A DNA stretch of 64,000 nucleotides from Mesorhizobium sp. LSJC280B00 (GTDB taxonomy: Bacteria > Pseudomonadota > Alphaproteobacteria > Rhizobiales > Rhizobiaceae). Within the stretch, counting starts at the first letter, position 1. The number at the start of each line of letters is the position of its first letter. The stretch spans positions 139,837 through 203,836 of the forward strand of contig NZ_AYVL01000003.1 of NCBI RefSeq assembly GCF_000502835.1, written 5' to 3'. Of this stretch, positions 52,810-61,562 are shown one piece after another. The translations under genes were made by a program, and so were the position numbers. A model generated the notes under the pieces. It searched no databases and was not told the DNA's origin. It saw nothing but the letters and a program-made list of their open reading frames with translations.

Positions 52810-52823
52810 GTTCATGCTTGAAC
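52810..52823. promoter_or_regulatory. probable MarR operator 2
   Basis: GTTCATGCTTGAAC, the same inverted repeat as site 1 with one central change, exactly 20 bp downstream, so the two sites lie on nearly the same face of the helix. Confidence 0.65.
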
Positions 52824-52842
52824 CAATGAATGGATCGCCACT

Positions 52843-53751
52843 ATGGCATCATTTGGACTGAAGGTCATCCGCGGCACGTTCGGCGTGGCTGAGCATGTGG
52901 CACCGCGACTCACCGGGCGTGCTGCATTCGAGCTGTTCTGCCGCACGCCGCACGAGAAGAGCTTGAGCAAAGGCGAGCGCAGCGCAATTGATCGCGCCGC
53001 CGATTTCATGACCCAGGCACGCCATCACCGGCTAAAGACCAGAACCGGCTGCGTCATGGTGCATGAATTCCGGCCCGAGCCGGGCAGGGCGACTGCCGGC
53101 ACCGTGCTCGTCATCCATGGTTGGCGTTCGCGCACCGAATACATGCGCGCGCTGATCGAAGCCTATCGCGATGCCGGCTACAAGGTGGTCTCGCTCGATC
53201 TGCCGGGCCACGGCCAGTCGCAGGGCCGCCGGCTTACCCTGGTCAGTGCGGTCGATGCGGCACGGGTTGCCGGCGAATGGTTCGGCCCGTTCGCGGCCAT
53301 TGTCGGCCATTCCTTTGGTGGTGCCGTTGCCGCCAACGCCGTCGCCGGTTCGATCAGGAACATCCCGCGATTGGCGGCCGGGCGGCTGGTGCTTATCGCC
53401 GCGCCGAGCTCGCTGCCGGCGATCTTCGCTGATTTCAGCCGCATGCTGAATGTCGGCTCGCGCTCGCAGGCCGCCATGGCCGACCGGGTCGAGCGCATCG
53501 CCGGCCGGCCGTTGCACGAGTTCACCGGTGACCGCCAGCTCGCAAGCACGCCGCTGCCGACGCTGGTGATCCACGCGCCGAACGACCGCGAAGTGTCCGC
53601 CGAGCATGCAAGGCTCTACGCGCGCGCCGGCGACCATGTGCGGCTTTACTGGGCCGACGGGCTCGGCCACCGCCGCATTCTCGCCGACAGGGGTGTGGCG
53701 GAGCGTGCCGTTGGCTTCGTTGCCGGCAGACTGGAGCCGTCTCTGCAGTGA
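52843..53751 (+). CDS. alpha/beta hydrolase
   Basis: A 302-aa hydrolase: TVLVIHGWRSR, VVSLDLPGHGQSQG, nucleophile Ser in IVGHSFGGAVAANAV (about residue 151), Asp in VIHAPNDREVS and His in ADGLGHRRIL. The first 50 residues are an N-terminal extension without a signal. Its regulator is the divergent MarR gene. Substrate unknown; a detoxifying esterase is plausible. Confidence 0.9.
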   Translation: MASFGLKVIRGTFGVAEHVAPRLTGRAAFELFCRTPHEKSLSKGERSAIDRAADFMTQARHHRLKTRTGCVMVHEFRPEPGRATAGTVLVIHGWRSRTEYMRALIEAYRDAGYKVVSLDLPGHGQSQGRRLTLVSAVDAARVAGEWFGPFAAIVGHSFGGAVAANAVAGSIRNIPRLAAGRLVLIAAPSSLPAIFADFSRMLNVGSRSQAAMADRVERIAGRPLHEFTGDRQLASTPLPTLVIHAPNDREVSAEHARLYARAGDHVRLYWADGLGHRRILADRGVAERAVGFVAGRLEPSLQ

Positions 53752-53785
53752 CCTGAATATCGTTCTTGTCAGCCGGTTTCGACCG

Positions 53786-54400
53786 TCACGCCGCCCCGGT
53801 GCTGGCCATCGCTATCCAAGCTGCCATCGCCCCGGCCACCGTCGCCAGAAGAGCCGAGCGCGACGCGCCGTCGCGCGCCTGGATCGACATGCCGTGCTGC
53901 ACGGTCGCGTAGAAGGTCGCGGCCGTACCGCAGTCGAAATCGGCCGGCAACTCTCCCTCGGCCACGCCACTCTCGAGGCGTCTCAGCAAGGCTTCGCGGT
54001 TTTCGGCGCGGCGACGGCGCAGATCATCGCAGATGGCGCCGCGGCTTGAATCCTGGTGCAAAGCGCCGAGCGCGATAAGGCAGCCTTGCGGGCGACCGGT
54101 CTGTGAATAGGCCCTGGCCGTCTGCCGCAGGAACCGCTCGACCGCCTGGCGCGCGGTCGGCGCCTTGTCCAGCGCGGACCAGATCTCGGTTCCCTCGACC
54201 CGCGTGTAAAGCTCGGTTGCCTCGAGAAACAGCGCTTCCTTGCTGCCGAAGGCGGCATAGAGGCTGGGTGAGTTGATGCCCATTGCAGCGGTCAGGTCGC
54301 TTATCGACGCGCCCTCATAACCCTTGGCCCAAAACACTTCCATTGCGCGCCGCAAGGCGGCGGCTCGATCGAAGGTGCGGGGGCGGCCTCGTTCCGGCAT
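53786..54400 (-). CDS. TetR/AcrR-family transcriptional regulator
   Basis: A 204-aa repressor: HTH at about 10-55 (RPRTFDRAAALRRAMEVFWAKGYEG, NSPSLYAAFGSKEALF), then a helical ligand domain. The LIALGALHQDSSRGAICDDL segment matches the subgroup controlling short-chain dehydrogenases. It is divergent from the SDR gene and a near-palindrome lies in between. Confidence 0.92.
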   Translation of the reverse strand: MPERGRPRTFDRAAALRRAMEVFWAKGYEGASISDLTAAMGINSPSLYAAFGSKEALFLEATELYTRVEGTEIWSALDKAPTARQAVERFLRQTARAYSQTGRPQGCLIALGALHQDSSRGAICDDLRRRRAENREALLRRLESGVAEGELPADFDCGTAATFYATVQHGMSIQARDGASRSALLATVAGAMAAWIAMASTGAA

Positions 54401-54411
54401 GGCATCCTTTC

Positions 54412-54427
54412 TGTATTGATCGATACA
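54412..54427. promoter_or_regulatory. probable TetR operator
   Basis: TGTATTGATCGATACA matches its reverse complement at 14 of 16 bases and overlaps the predicted minus-strand -10 box of the regulator (TTGCTG, 17-nt spacer, TATGTA at 54452-54424). A related half-site TGTATCAAT lies at 54469-54477 next to the SDR gene. Confidence 0.6.
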
Positions 54428-54435
54428 TAATTCAG

Positions 54436-54465
54436 TTGACGTGGTTCAGCAAGGCTGGCAGATAT
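54436..54465 (+). promoter_or_regulatory. possible promoter of the SDR gene
   Basis: TTGACG (54436-54441), 18-nt spacer and AGATAT (54460-54465), followed by the TGTATCAAT half-site. The -10 box is weak. Confidence 0.35.
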
Positions 54466-54498
54466 TTATGTATCAATCACTACAAAATGGAGAAGCAG

Positions 54499-55245
54499 AT
54501 GTCATCCAGAAGCTTGAACGGCAAGGCCGCCCTCGTCACCGGCGGCAGCCGCGGCATTGGTGCGGCGATCGCAAGAAGGCTCGCGGCCGACGGCGCAGGC
54601 GTGGCGATCACCTATGTGAATGGCGAGGAAGGGGCGCGTGCGGTGGTCAGGGAAATCGAGGCGGCCGGCGGCCGGACCTTTGCCATCAAGGCCGACAATC
54701 GCGATGCTGGTGCGATCGAGGCGGCAGTCGATGAGGCAGCAAAAGCCTTCGGACGGCTCGACATCCTGGTCAATAGCGCCGGCATCTGGCGCGCTGCGCC
54801 GATCGATGTCCTGTCGCTTGCCGATTTCGATGAGACAATGGAGGTCAACCTCAGAGCCCCGTTCGTCGCCGCCAAGGCGGCAGCAGCGCATATGGGCGAG
54901 GGTGGCCGGATCATCTCGATCGGCAGCAATCTGGCCGAGCGTGCCACGGACGCCGGCCTGAGCGCCTATTCGGCCAGCAAGGCTGCCTTGGTTGGCCTGA
55001 CCAAGGCCTTTGCACGCGATCTCGGTCCGCGCGGCATCACCGCCAATGTCGTCCATCCGGGGTCGACCGATACCGACATGAATCCGGCAGGCGGCCCGCA
55101 CGCCGAGCATCAGCGCCAGAAGATGGCGATGCCTCGCTTCGGCACGGCCGACGAGATCGCCGGCATGGTTGCGTGGCTTGCCGGCCCCGAAGGGCGCTTC
55201 GTGACAGGCGCGGCATTGACCATCGACGGCGGCGCCAACGCTTGA
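54499..55245 (+). CDS. short-chain dehydrogenase/reductase
   Basis: A 248-aa SDR: cofactor motif VTGGSRGIGAAIARRLA near 14-30, NSAGIW near 89-94, catalytic Ser in IISIGSNLAE, Tyr and Lys in YSASKAAL, and the C-terminal ITANVVHPGSTDTDMN. An alternative ATG at 54487 exists, but GGAG spacing favours 54499. It is controlled by the divergent TetR gene. Reduces a carbonyl with NAD(P)H; substrate unknown. Confidence 0.93.
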   Translation: MSSRSLNGKAALVTGGSRGIGAAIARRLAADGAGVAITYVNGEEGARAVVREIEAAGGRTFAIKADNRDAGAIEAAVDEAAKAFGRLDILVNSAGIWRAAPIDVLSLADFDETMEVNLRAPFVAAKAAAAHMGEGGRIISIGSNLAERATDAGLSAYSASKAALVGLTKAFARDLGPRGITANVVHPGSTDTDMNPAGGPHAEHQRQKMAMPRFGTADEIAGMVAWLAGPEGRFVTGAALTIDGGANA

Positions 55246-55464
55246 GGTTTGGCTCACGGGCACTACCATTGGTCGGGAGCGACGGCGGATTCGCTCCCCC
55301 GTCACGACGTTGTGAAACCGTTCTGCAACAGACGTTCCGAAATTTATGAAAGCTTAACGAAATCAGTATGAATCAGTGTAGTCACGCCTTACATCCGCCA
55401 TGGGGTGGGCGAGACCGTGAAAGCGGTGCGGAACGGGATCCGGTTCAACCGGAGCGGGTGATCC

Positions 55465-57369
55465 ATGAAACTCCTTGGAAACAAAGCAACCGTGCTGCCG
55501 TTTGCGGTGGCCGCGGCAATGCTGGCCTTCGGGGCGCCGAAGGCTGAAGCGCAAGGGTTCTTCGACATGCTTTTCGGCGGCGGCGTCAAACACGCACCGC
55601 CGAAAGGTAACTTTCCGCCGCCACCGTCAAAATACAAGCCGAAGCCCAAGGCGCCGGCCGCTTCCGGTGGTGGGGGCGGTGGTGGTGCGCAAATCAGCGG
55701 CCCGTCCTATTATACCTACAAGAGCGATCCGCTGGTGCGCGTCGATTTTTCGGCACTGTCGGCAGCGCCTGAACCAGCAACGCCTCAGGACGCTGCTTTC
55801 GAGCCGGCGGCCACCGGGGCTGCATTCCGCGAAGCCATTGCCGGCCTCGACGGCTATGATCTCTACGCCGAGAAGGACATCGCCAAGGCGCTGATCGCCT
55901 ATTACTCGGCCAATCCGGATTTCATCTGGGTGACGGGAACCAGTCCCAGCAGCCGTGCCCAGGATGCCGTGCGGGTGCTGGGCGAGGCCGCGAGCTACGG
56001 CCTGACGCCCGCCGACTACACCGTCGAAGTTCCGGCAGCAGGCACATCGGCGGGCAATGTCGATGAACGCCTGAAAGAGCTGGTCCGCTTCGAGATGGCG
56101 CTGTCGGCGCGTGTCCTGCGCTACGCCCGTGACGCACAAAGCGGCCGCGTCGATCCCAACCGCATGACCGGCTACTACGATTTTCCGCCGAAGCCGCTCG
56201 ACATGGAAGGGGTGCTGAAGGCGCTGGCCCATACCCAGCAAGTGCGCATTTATCTCGAGTCGCGGCATCCACAGAATTCCGAGTATCAGGCGCTGCGCGT
56301 CGAACTGGAAGCGCTCCAGGCCAGCGCCGAAGACGAAATCACCATCGATCCCAATCTGCTGTTGAAGCCGGGGCAGACCAGCCCCGAGCTGCCGAAGCTT
56401 TTGACAAAGATCGCGCGCAATCTCGATGACGAGATGGGCGGCGCCTATGGCGAGGTCCTGGCGAGGCTCGCTACCAGCGAGGTCTACGATCCGGAGCTGG
56501 TGCCGGTGATCAAGGCGGTGCAGAAACGGGCCGGCATGAAAGGCGACGGCGTCATCGGCCCGCGTACCGTTGCATCGTTGGCCGGAACGTCCAAGGCTGA
56601 CAAAATTCAGAAGGTTCGGGTTGCGCTCGAAGAGTTGCGCTGGTTGCCTTCCGACCTTGGCAGCCCGCGCGTCTTCATCAATCAGCCGGCTTTCACCGCG
56701 AGCTATATCGATGATGGCGAGGAGAAGCTGAAGACCCGCGCCGTGGTTGGCAGGCCCACCAACCAGACTGCTTTCTTCTATGACCAGATAGAGCAGGTCG
56801 ACTTCCATCCTTATTGGGGCGTGCCGCAGTCGATCCTGATCAACGAGATGCTGCCGCGGCTGCGCCGGGATCCTGGCTATCTCGACCGCGCCGGCTACGA
56901 GGTGGTCAATGCCCGCGGCAAGCGCATTCCCTCGTCCTCGGTCAATTGGGGCGCCTACGGCGCAAAGATACCCTACGGCGTGCGCCAGCTGCCGAGCGAG
57001 GCCAACGCGCTGGGCGAGCTGAAGATACTGTTCCCCAACAAGCATGCAATCTACATGCACGATACGCCGCAGAAGTCGTTTTTCCAGCGCGACATGCGTG
57101 CGCTCAGCCATGGCTGCGTTCGCTTGCAGGATCCGCGCGGCATGGCCGCTGCCGTGCTCGGCACCTCGGTCGACTACATCGAGGACAAACTGAAACACGG
57201 ACATTCGACCGAGGACGTGACACGCAAGATCCCGGTCTATGTCGCCTATTTCACCGCATGGCCGGACCTGTCCGGCAAGGTAGAATATTTCAATGACGTC
57301 TACGGCCGCGATACAAGGCTGCAGCAGGCGCTCGACAGCACGGAAGCGGTGCGTTCGCCGGCAAGCTGA
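55465..57369 (+). CDS. L,D-transpeptidase (YcbB-type murein cross-linking enzyme)
   Basis: A 634-aa exported protein. Signal peptide at about 1-30 (LPFAVAAAMLAFGAPKAEA). A Pro/Gly-rich segment follows to about 75, then a scaffold domain (about 130-300), a peptidoglycan-binding region (AVQKRAGMKGDGVIGPRTV near 352-370) and the YkuD catalytic domain (about 390-580) with LSHGCVRLQDP, catalytic His549 and Cys551. It forms 3-3 cross-links in peptidoglycan in the periplasm, as YcbB does. The gene stands alone. Confidence 0.92.
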   Translation: MKLLGNKATVLPFAVAAAMLAFGAPKAEAQGFFDMLFGGGVKHAPPKGNFPPPPSKYKPKPKAPAASGGGGGGGAQISGPSYYTYKSDPLVRVDFSALSAAPEPATPQDAAFEPAATGAAFREAIAGLDGYDLYAEKDIAKALIAYYSANPDFIWVTGTSPSSRAQDAVRVLGEAASYGLTPADYTVEVPAAGTSAGNVDERLKELVRFEMALSARVLRYARDAQSGRVDPNRMTGYYDFPPKPLDMEGVLKALAHTQQVRIYLESRHPQNSEYQALRVELEALQASAEDEITIDPNLLLKPGQTSPELPKLLTKIARNLDDEMGGAYGEVLARLATSEVYDPELVPVIKAVQKRAGMKGDGVIGPRTVASLAGTSKADKIQKVRVALEELRWLPSDLGSPRVFINQPAFTASYIDDGEEKLKTRAVVGRPTNQTAFFYDQIEQVDFHPYWGVPQSILINEMLPRLRRDPGYLDRAGYEVVNARGKRIPSSSVNWGAYGAKIPYGVRQLPSEANALGELKILFPNKHAIYMHDTPQKSFFQRDMRALSHGCVRLQDPRGMAAAVLGTSVDYIEDKLKHGHSTEDVTRKIPVYVAYFTAWPDLSGKVEYFNDVYGRDTRLQQALDSTEAVRSPAS

Positions 57370-57380
57370 CGAATGCGGTT

Positions 57381-57857
57381 CTAGCGCTGAAACAGTGGAC
57401 GCCGGAAACCGGCATCGCGTCCGGCGATGAGCCAATAGACCAAGCCCGCGACAACGCCTGCGGCGGCAATGATGCCGATATCGGCCCAGCGCTCCGGGTT
57501 CGTGTCATCCGGTACACTGGGCCAGATCAAGGCGAAGCCGCCAACCGCGGCCGCCCCGCCGAAGACCATGTGCAGCCAAAAATTGCGCAGCGAGAAAAAC
57601 TCGGCAATCAGTGCGAAGATCAGCGTCTGCAAGCCGGTCAGCACGATCGTCAGAAAATAGATGAACATGCCTAGCGGCGGCAACAGCAGCACCGCAACGG
57701 GGGTGACACCCATGACGTCGAAATAATTCGGCGCATTTGGCAGCGAACTCAGCCCGCCATAGATCGCCGCCACCGCGATCAGCCCAACCAGTACCGCTAT
57801 GAAATAACCCGCGAGCATCATCAGAAAGCGTTTCAATACGTGCTTTACCGTCGCCAT
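57381..57857 (-). CDS. hypothetical integral membrane protein, 158 aa
   Basis: Four or five hydrophobic helices: about 12-34 (MLAGYFIAVLVGLIAVAAIY), 52-72, 73-92, 95-112 and 126-146. No family motif seen. The start at 57857 is the first ATG after a short open extension. It converges on the L,D-transpeptidase gene. Function unknown. Confidence 0.75.
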   Translation of the reverse strand: MATVKHVLKRFLMMLAGYFIAVLVGLIAVAAIYGGLSSLPNAPNYFDVMGVTPVAVLLLPPLGMFIYFLTIVLTGLQTLIFALIAEFFSLRNFWLHMVFGGAAAVGGFALIWPSVPDDTNPERWADIGIIAAAGVVAGLVYWLIAGRDAGFRRPLFQR

Positions 57858-57984
57858 GCCCACCCCCGCGCGCAATGATAGCACTCAGTCAGCCATCAAA
57901 GTCATATCTACGCAAGCGTCTGCCGAAGGCCGGGGGCCTTCGAGGCGCGCCATTTTTTAGAATCTGGACCGTTGGCGCCCAGCT

Positions 57985-58236
57985 TCATTTCGGCGCGGCT
58001 GTCACCGGATCGTAGGTGATTTCGACTTTCGCCTTGTCGCTCGTGTAATAAATGACGGTGTAGCCATCGCTGTCCCAATCGATTTCCTTGATGTAGCGGA
58101 AGTCGTCGCGCTGCTCGACCTTGGCGATGATTTCCGACAGCTTCTTGGCATTCTGCGGCGGCACCGGATTTTCGTCCGCGGCAAAGGCCGATCCGCCGAC
58201 AAGCAGCACGGCGGCCGCCAAAACAAGTCTGGACAT
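57985..58236 (-). CDS. small periplasmic PepSY-like protein
   Basis: An 83-aa protein: signal peptide of about 19 residues (MSRLVLAAAVLLVGGSAFA), then LSEIIAKVEQRDDFRYIKEIDWDSDGYTV with the helix-then-strands pattern of a single PepSY domain. Such domains inhibit proteases or sit in the envelope. The hydrophilic second half matches the usual length. Role unknown. Confidence 0.78.
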   Translation of the reverse strand: MSRLVLAAAVLLVGGSAFAADENPVPPQNAKKLSEIIAKVEQRDDFRYIKEIDWDSDGYTVIYYTSDKAKVEITYDPVTAAPK

Positions 58237-58434
58237 GGCTTTCCCTCACATCTCGATCAGCAGAAACTCGTTTCCATGCAGGTTTGTTCCGGGATCGCCG
58301 GGCGTTGCGCTACAAGGAGGCGCCGGCCGTACCTGATTTATGGCTGCCGAAAGAACACGGCGACTGCTTAAAATCATGATGCGTCGCCTCAACATCGCGG
58401 CCGTAATAATGCCGGTGGTCATTCGGGGTTTTAC

Positions 58435-58706
58435 ATGCAAATGCGTCATGCCATCATATTTGTACTTTCCATACTTTCCATCCTGGCCGTTTCGATGCCT
58501 GTGCAGAAAGCCGCAGCGCTCGAACCTGAACGCTATACGGTCTATTGCGCCGACGACCGCATCGAGGTTTCGTTCTGGGATATCGAGCAGATGAGGTGCG
58601 GGCCGGCTCCAACGTTTGCCAGTTCCAGAGCTATACAAGCTACAGCAGCGCTTCGAATTTCGCCCAAAAGAATTTTGGCGGCGAGGGGGCGACCTGCAGC
58701 TGCTAG
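58435..58706 (+). pseudogene. frameshifted small secreted cysteine-rich protein gene
   Basis: Starts MQMRHAIIFVLSILSILAVSM (signal peptide), then PERYTVYCADDRIEVSFWDIEQM. At about 58593-58597 the frame loses sense, but the neighbouring frame continues well: RAGSNVCQFQSYTSYSSASN, then AQKNFGGEGATCSC and a stop at 58704-58706. The joined product of about 90 aa would have four Cys. A 1-nt shift (natural mutation or assembly error) explains this. Without correction the first frame runs on into the next gene, which is implausible. Confidence 0.55.
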
Positions 58707-58731
58707 TGGTAAAAATCTGACGCTTGGTGCC
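58702..58731 (+). repeat. 30-bp inverted repeat, left copy
   Basis: GCTAGTGGTAAAAATCTGAC and the ten bases following, ending TGGTGCC. It matches the reverse complement of 59763-59792 at 29 of 30 positions. It begins inside the stop of the frameshifted gene. Confidence 0.85.
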
Positions 58732-58881
58732 CGATGCGGATTATCTGTTCCGACCCTTTCCGGTCGTACAGACGTGGCAATGCTACGGCGTCAGTTGACC
58801 CGTTCCGATCATTGGCCATCTTGCAACCGTTTGAAATCTGGCGCTAGATGGGACATGGGACCATTACTGCGCGAGGTCTCT

Positions 58882-59547
58882 ATGGCAAACACAGATGAAG
58901 GAACGCGCGTAGCAGGAGTTTGGCTTGCGATCGCCTCTATCCTGCTGGCAGGCGCGCTGGTCGGCCATGGTCCGATCGATCCCGACATGGGTCGCCAGAT
59001 GGGAGTCATCACCGACGACCCTGTCCGATGGGCGATCATCCATTGGGTTTCCGCGGTAGCGCTATCACTGTTCGTCCTGACAGGTCTGATCGTGCTGGCG
59101 GCCAGATCGCGCCTCACCGAGGCGTGGTGGACGTTGTCTGCCTGGGGTGTGCTGACTGTCGGCGCGCTCTGGACCATGACGACCGCGGTGGCCGAGGCCA
59201 CAGTGGTCTCCGCCGCTGCTGCCGCCGGGGACACGGCAACTTTCGAGGCCTGGTGGGCATTTTCCGAAGGAAAGGCTAACGGCTTCATGTTTTTGGCGTT
59301 GGCCGTTGCCGTGATCGCTGGCAACGAGGCGCAGACCACTCACCGAGCCACGCCGGTCTGGGCATCGTACATCGCAGTCGTGGCCGGAATTGGAGCCTTC
59401 CTCGGTTGGCCCCTGGGCATGTGGCTCGGAGTCACCCTGGGCAGCTTCGTCTGGGTCGTGGCATCACTGGTGATGTCCGTGTGGACACTTTGGTTCGGGT
59501 TGGGTTTAGCGCGGACCGTGATCGGGCTGCGGCCTCACAATGGGTGA
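58882..59547 (+). CDS. hypothetical integral membrane protein, 221 aa
   Basis: Begins MANTDEGTRVAGVWLAIASILLAGALVGHG, with about six hydrophobic segments (roughly 10-30, 55-75, 84-106, 127-150, 157-178, 186-208). GAGG lies upstream of the ATG. The gene lies between the two 30-bp inverted repeats. The frame is open upstream to 58435, but that part belongs to the separate secreted-protein remnant. No family recognised. Confidence 0.75.
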   Translation: MANTDEGTRVAGVWLAIASILLAGALVGHGPIDPDMGRQMGVITDDPVRWAIIHWVSAVALSLFVLTGLIVLAARSRLTEAWWTLSAWGVLTVGALWTMTTAVAEATVVSAAAAAGDTATFEAWWAFSEGKANGFMFLALAVAVIAGNEAQTTHRATPVWASYIAVVAGIGAFLGWPLGMWLGVTLGSFVWVVASLVMSVWTLWFGLGLARTVIGLRPHNG

Positions 59548-59762
59548 CATCGAGTCCGTAGCGGGAGCGTAGCGAGCGACCGCTTGATGACCGCGACGGG
59601 CGCTCCAGCCGCTCCGAGGCGGCGGGGATTGCTTCGCGCCGCTGAAAACGGCCTCGACGCGCGAGTTTGCCGAATGGGCAATATGCTTGCAGTAGGCGCG
59701 ATAAAAGCCGCTTCAGCAGCCGGAGCGAAAGGCAGGTTTACCCAGAGCGGGCCTACTGCTTC

Positions 59763-59792
59763 GGCACCAAGCGTCAGATTTTGACCACTAGC
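59763..59792 (-). repeat. 30-bp inverted repeat, right copy
   Basis: The partner of 58702-58731, in opposite orientation, 29 of 30 bases matching. It lies 34 nt from the tRNA-Val 3' end. Confidence 0.85.
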
Positions 59793-59825
59793 CGCTCTGA
59801 CTTGGAATTGATTCAGGAAAGCAGA

Positions 59826-59900
59826 TGGTGGGCGATGCAGGGATTGAACCTGCGACCCCACCCGTGTGAAGGGTGTGCTCTCCCGCTGAGCTAATCGCCC
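59826..59900 (-). tRNA. tRNA-Val (CAC anticodon)
   Basis: On the minus strand a full cloverleaf: acceptor GGGCGAT paired with ATCGCCC, D-arm with GCTCAGCGGGAGAGC, anticodon stem CACCC/GGGTG with loop TTCACAC (anticodon CAC), and T-arm GCAGGTTCAATCCCTGC. CCA is encoded at 59828-59826. Decodes GUG. Confidence 0.95.
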
Positions 59901-60002
59901 GCTCGTTGCCCGAAGGCCAAGCGCGCCGCGATATAAGGGAGGCCGGCCTGCTAAGTCAACCACTTGTCGGCCGTCATCTGGCGGTCTGGACTATGGCCGG
60001 CT

Positions 60003-60686
60003 TCAGCCCTCTGCCGCGGCCATCAGTCTTTGTATCAGATCGAGCGTCAACGAATCGAAATGCGAGATCACCGCCGACGGTTCGAACTCCCGCACATGAC
60101 GATCGGTGTAGCCGAAATCGACTGCCACCACCGGAATCCCGGCGGCTTTCGCCGTGTCGATGTCGGTCTGCGAATCACCGACCATCAGTGCACGGTGCGG
60201 ATCGCCGCCGGCGCGCGCGATGGTCTGCGTGAGATGGCGCGGGTCGGGCTTGCGGAACGGAAAACTATCCTGACCGCAGATCGCCGCGAAATGCCTGGTC
60301 ATACCGAGCGCCTCGATCAGCGCCACCGAATTGGCCTCGTATTTATTGGTGCAGATGGCCAGCAGGTAACCGGCTGCCTCGAACCGTGCGATCGCCTCGG
60401 GGACGCCGGGGTAGGGGCGCGATTTGCCGGGGATGTTAACAGTGTAATGGTCCAGAAACAGCTTGAGCAGGCGGTCGTGCTCCTCCACTGCCAGCGACCT
60501 GTGCTGCGCTGCGTGAGCGCGCTCGATCATCACCCGGCCGCCATGGCCGACGAAGCGCTTGAAGCCGGCCTCGTCGACGGCCGCGAGCTGGCTGGCGGCA
60601 AGGCTGTGGTTGAGACTGTCGAGCAGGTCCGGCGCCGTGTCGATCAGCGTCCCGTCGAGGTCGAACACGATGATCGGTCGGGTCAT
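60003..60686 (-). CDS. gph: phosphoglycolate phosphatase (HAD family)
   Basis: A 227-aa HAD hydrolase: FDLDGTLIDTAPDLLDSLNHSL with nucleophile Asp9 and Asp11, ICTNKYEANSVALIEALG (motif II), and MVGDSQTDIDTAKAAG (motif IV). The sequence is typical of Gph, which removes 2-phosphoglycolate. The start at 60686 is favoured over an upstream extension to 60770. It is divergent from rpiA, a common pairing in related genomes. Confidence 0.9.
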   Translation of the reverse strand: MTRPIIVFDLDGTLIDTAPDLLDSLNHSLAASQLAAVDEAGFKRFVGHGGRVMIERAHAAQHRSLAVEEHDRLLKLFLDHYTVNIPGKSRPYPGVPEAIARFEAAGYLLAICTNKYEANSVALIEALGMTRHFAAICGQDSFPFRKPDPRHLTQTIARAGGDPHRALMVGDSQTDIDTAKAAGIPVVAVDFGYTDRHVREFEPSAVISHFDSLTLDLIQRLMAAAEG

Positions 60687-60830
60687 GGCCTGTCCTGTGA
60701 CGATTTGATTGCCGGCAGGCGATAACCGCTGCGGCCCGTTCAGGCAAGACGGCTTATCCACCGCGGGCAAGGTCCTTTGACCAGCCCGGCAAAAATGCTA
60801 CGAGCGCCGAAACAAATCTCGGGACCCGGC

Positions 60831-61562
60831 ATGGATGCGAGGCAATTGAAGGTTGAGGCCGCGCGGGCAGCGCTTGCCCATGTCACGGATGGCATGCGGC
60901 TCGGCATCGGCACCGGCACGACGGCGGACGAGTTCGTGCGGCTGCTCGCCGACAAGGTCGCCACCGGCCTGACTGTCATCGGCGTGCCGACCTCGGAGCG
61001 CACCGCCGTCCTTTGCACCGAGCTTGGTGTGCCGCTGTCCACCCTCGAGCAAACCCCCGAGCTCGACCTCACCATCGACGGCGCCGACGAGATCGATCCG
61101 GCGCTGACGTTGGTCAAGGGCGGCGGCGGTGCGCTGCTGCGCGAAAAGATCGTCGCGGCGGCCTCCGCCCGCATGATCGTCATCGCCGACAGCTCCAAGA
61201 TGGTCGAGATGATCGGCCGTTTTCCGCTGCCCATCGAAGTCAACCGGTTTGGCCTGCGCGCCACCGAAATTGCGGTCGGCGCGGCGGCTGCAAACCTTGG
61301 CCTTTCCGGCCCTGTTACATTGAGGATGACGGGGAGCCAGCCATTTGTTACAGACGGCGGCCATTTTATCCTCGATGCATCTTTTGGCCGCATTCCGGAT
61401 ACAAGAGCGCTTTCGAATGCTCTCCACGCCATTCCGGGCGTGGTCGAGCATGGTCTTTTCATCGGGCTGGCATCAACGGCCATCATAGCCGGCGGCGACG
61501 GCATCCAAACCGTCCATGCCGCCCGAAAATCAGGGAGTTTTACCGATCATGATGTTGCATAA
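60831..61562 (+). CDS. rpiA: ribose-5-phosphate isomerase A
   Basis: A 243-aa enzyme interconverting ribose-5-P and ribulose-5-P in the pentose phosphate pathway: [20 protein letters not shown] near 25-44, [31 protein letters not shown] split over about 79-108, and [15 protein letters not shown] near 179-193. ATG 60831 gives normal length; 60777 would add 18 residues. Its end overlaps the next gene by 14 nt. Confidence 0.95.
   Translation: MDARQLKVEAARAALAHVTDGMRLGIGTGTTADEFVRLLADKVATGLTVIGVPTSERTAVLCTELGVPLSTLEQTPELDLTIDGADEIDPALTLVKGGGGALLREKIVAAASARMIVIADSSKMVEMIGRFPLPIEVNRFGLRATEIAVGAAAANLGLSGPVTLRMTGSQPFVTDGGHFILDASFGRIPDTRALSNALHAIPGVVEHGLFIGLASTAIIAGGDGIQTVHAARKSGSFTDHDVA

Noticed and set aside
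55627-57435. Minus-strand frame of 602 codons opposite the L,D-transpeptidase
   Set aside because: No motif, high Arg/His. The transpeptidase has signal peptide and catalytic motif.
58435-59547. A single 370-codon protein joining the secreted and membrane parts
   Set aside because: The middle is non-protein-like and includes the 30-bp repeat; separate start and ribosome binding site exist at 58882.
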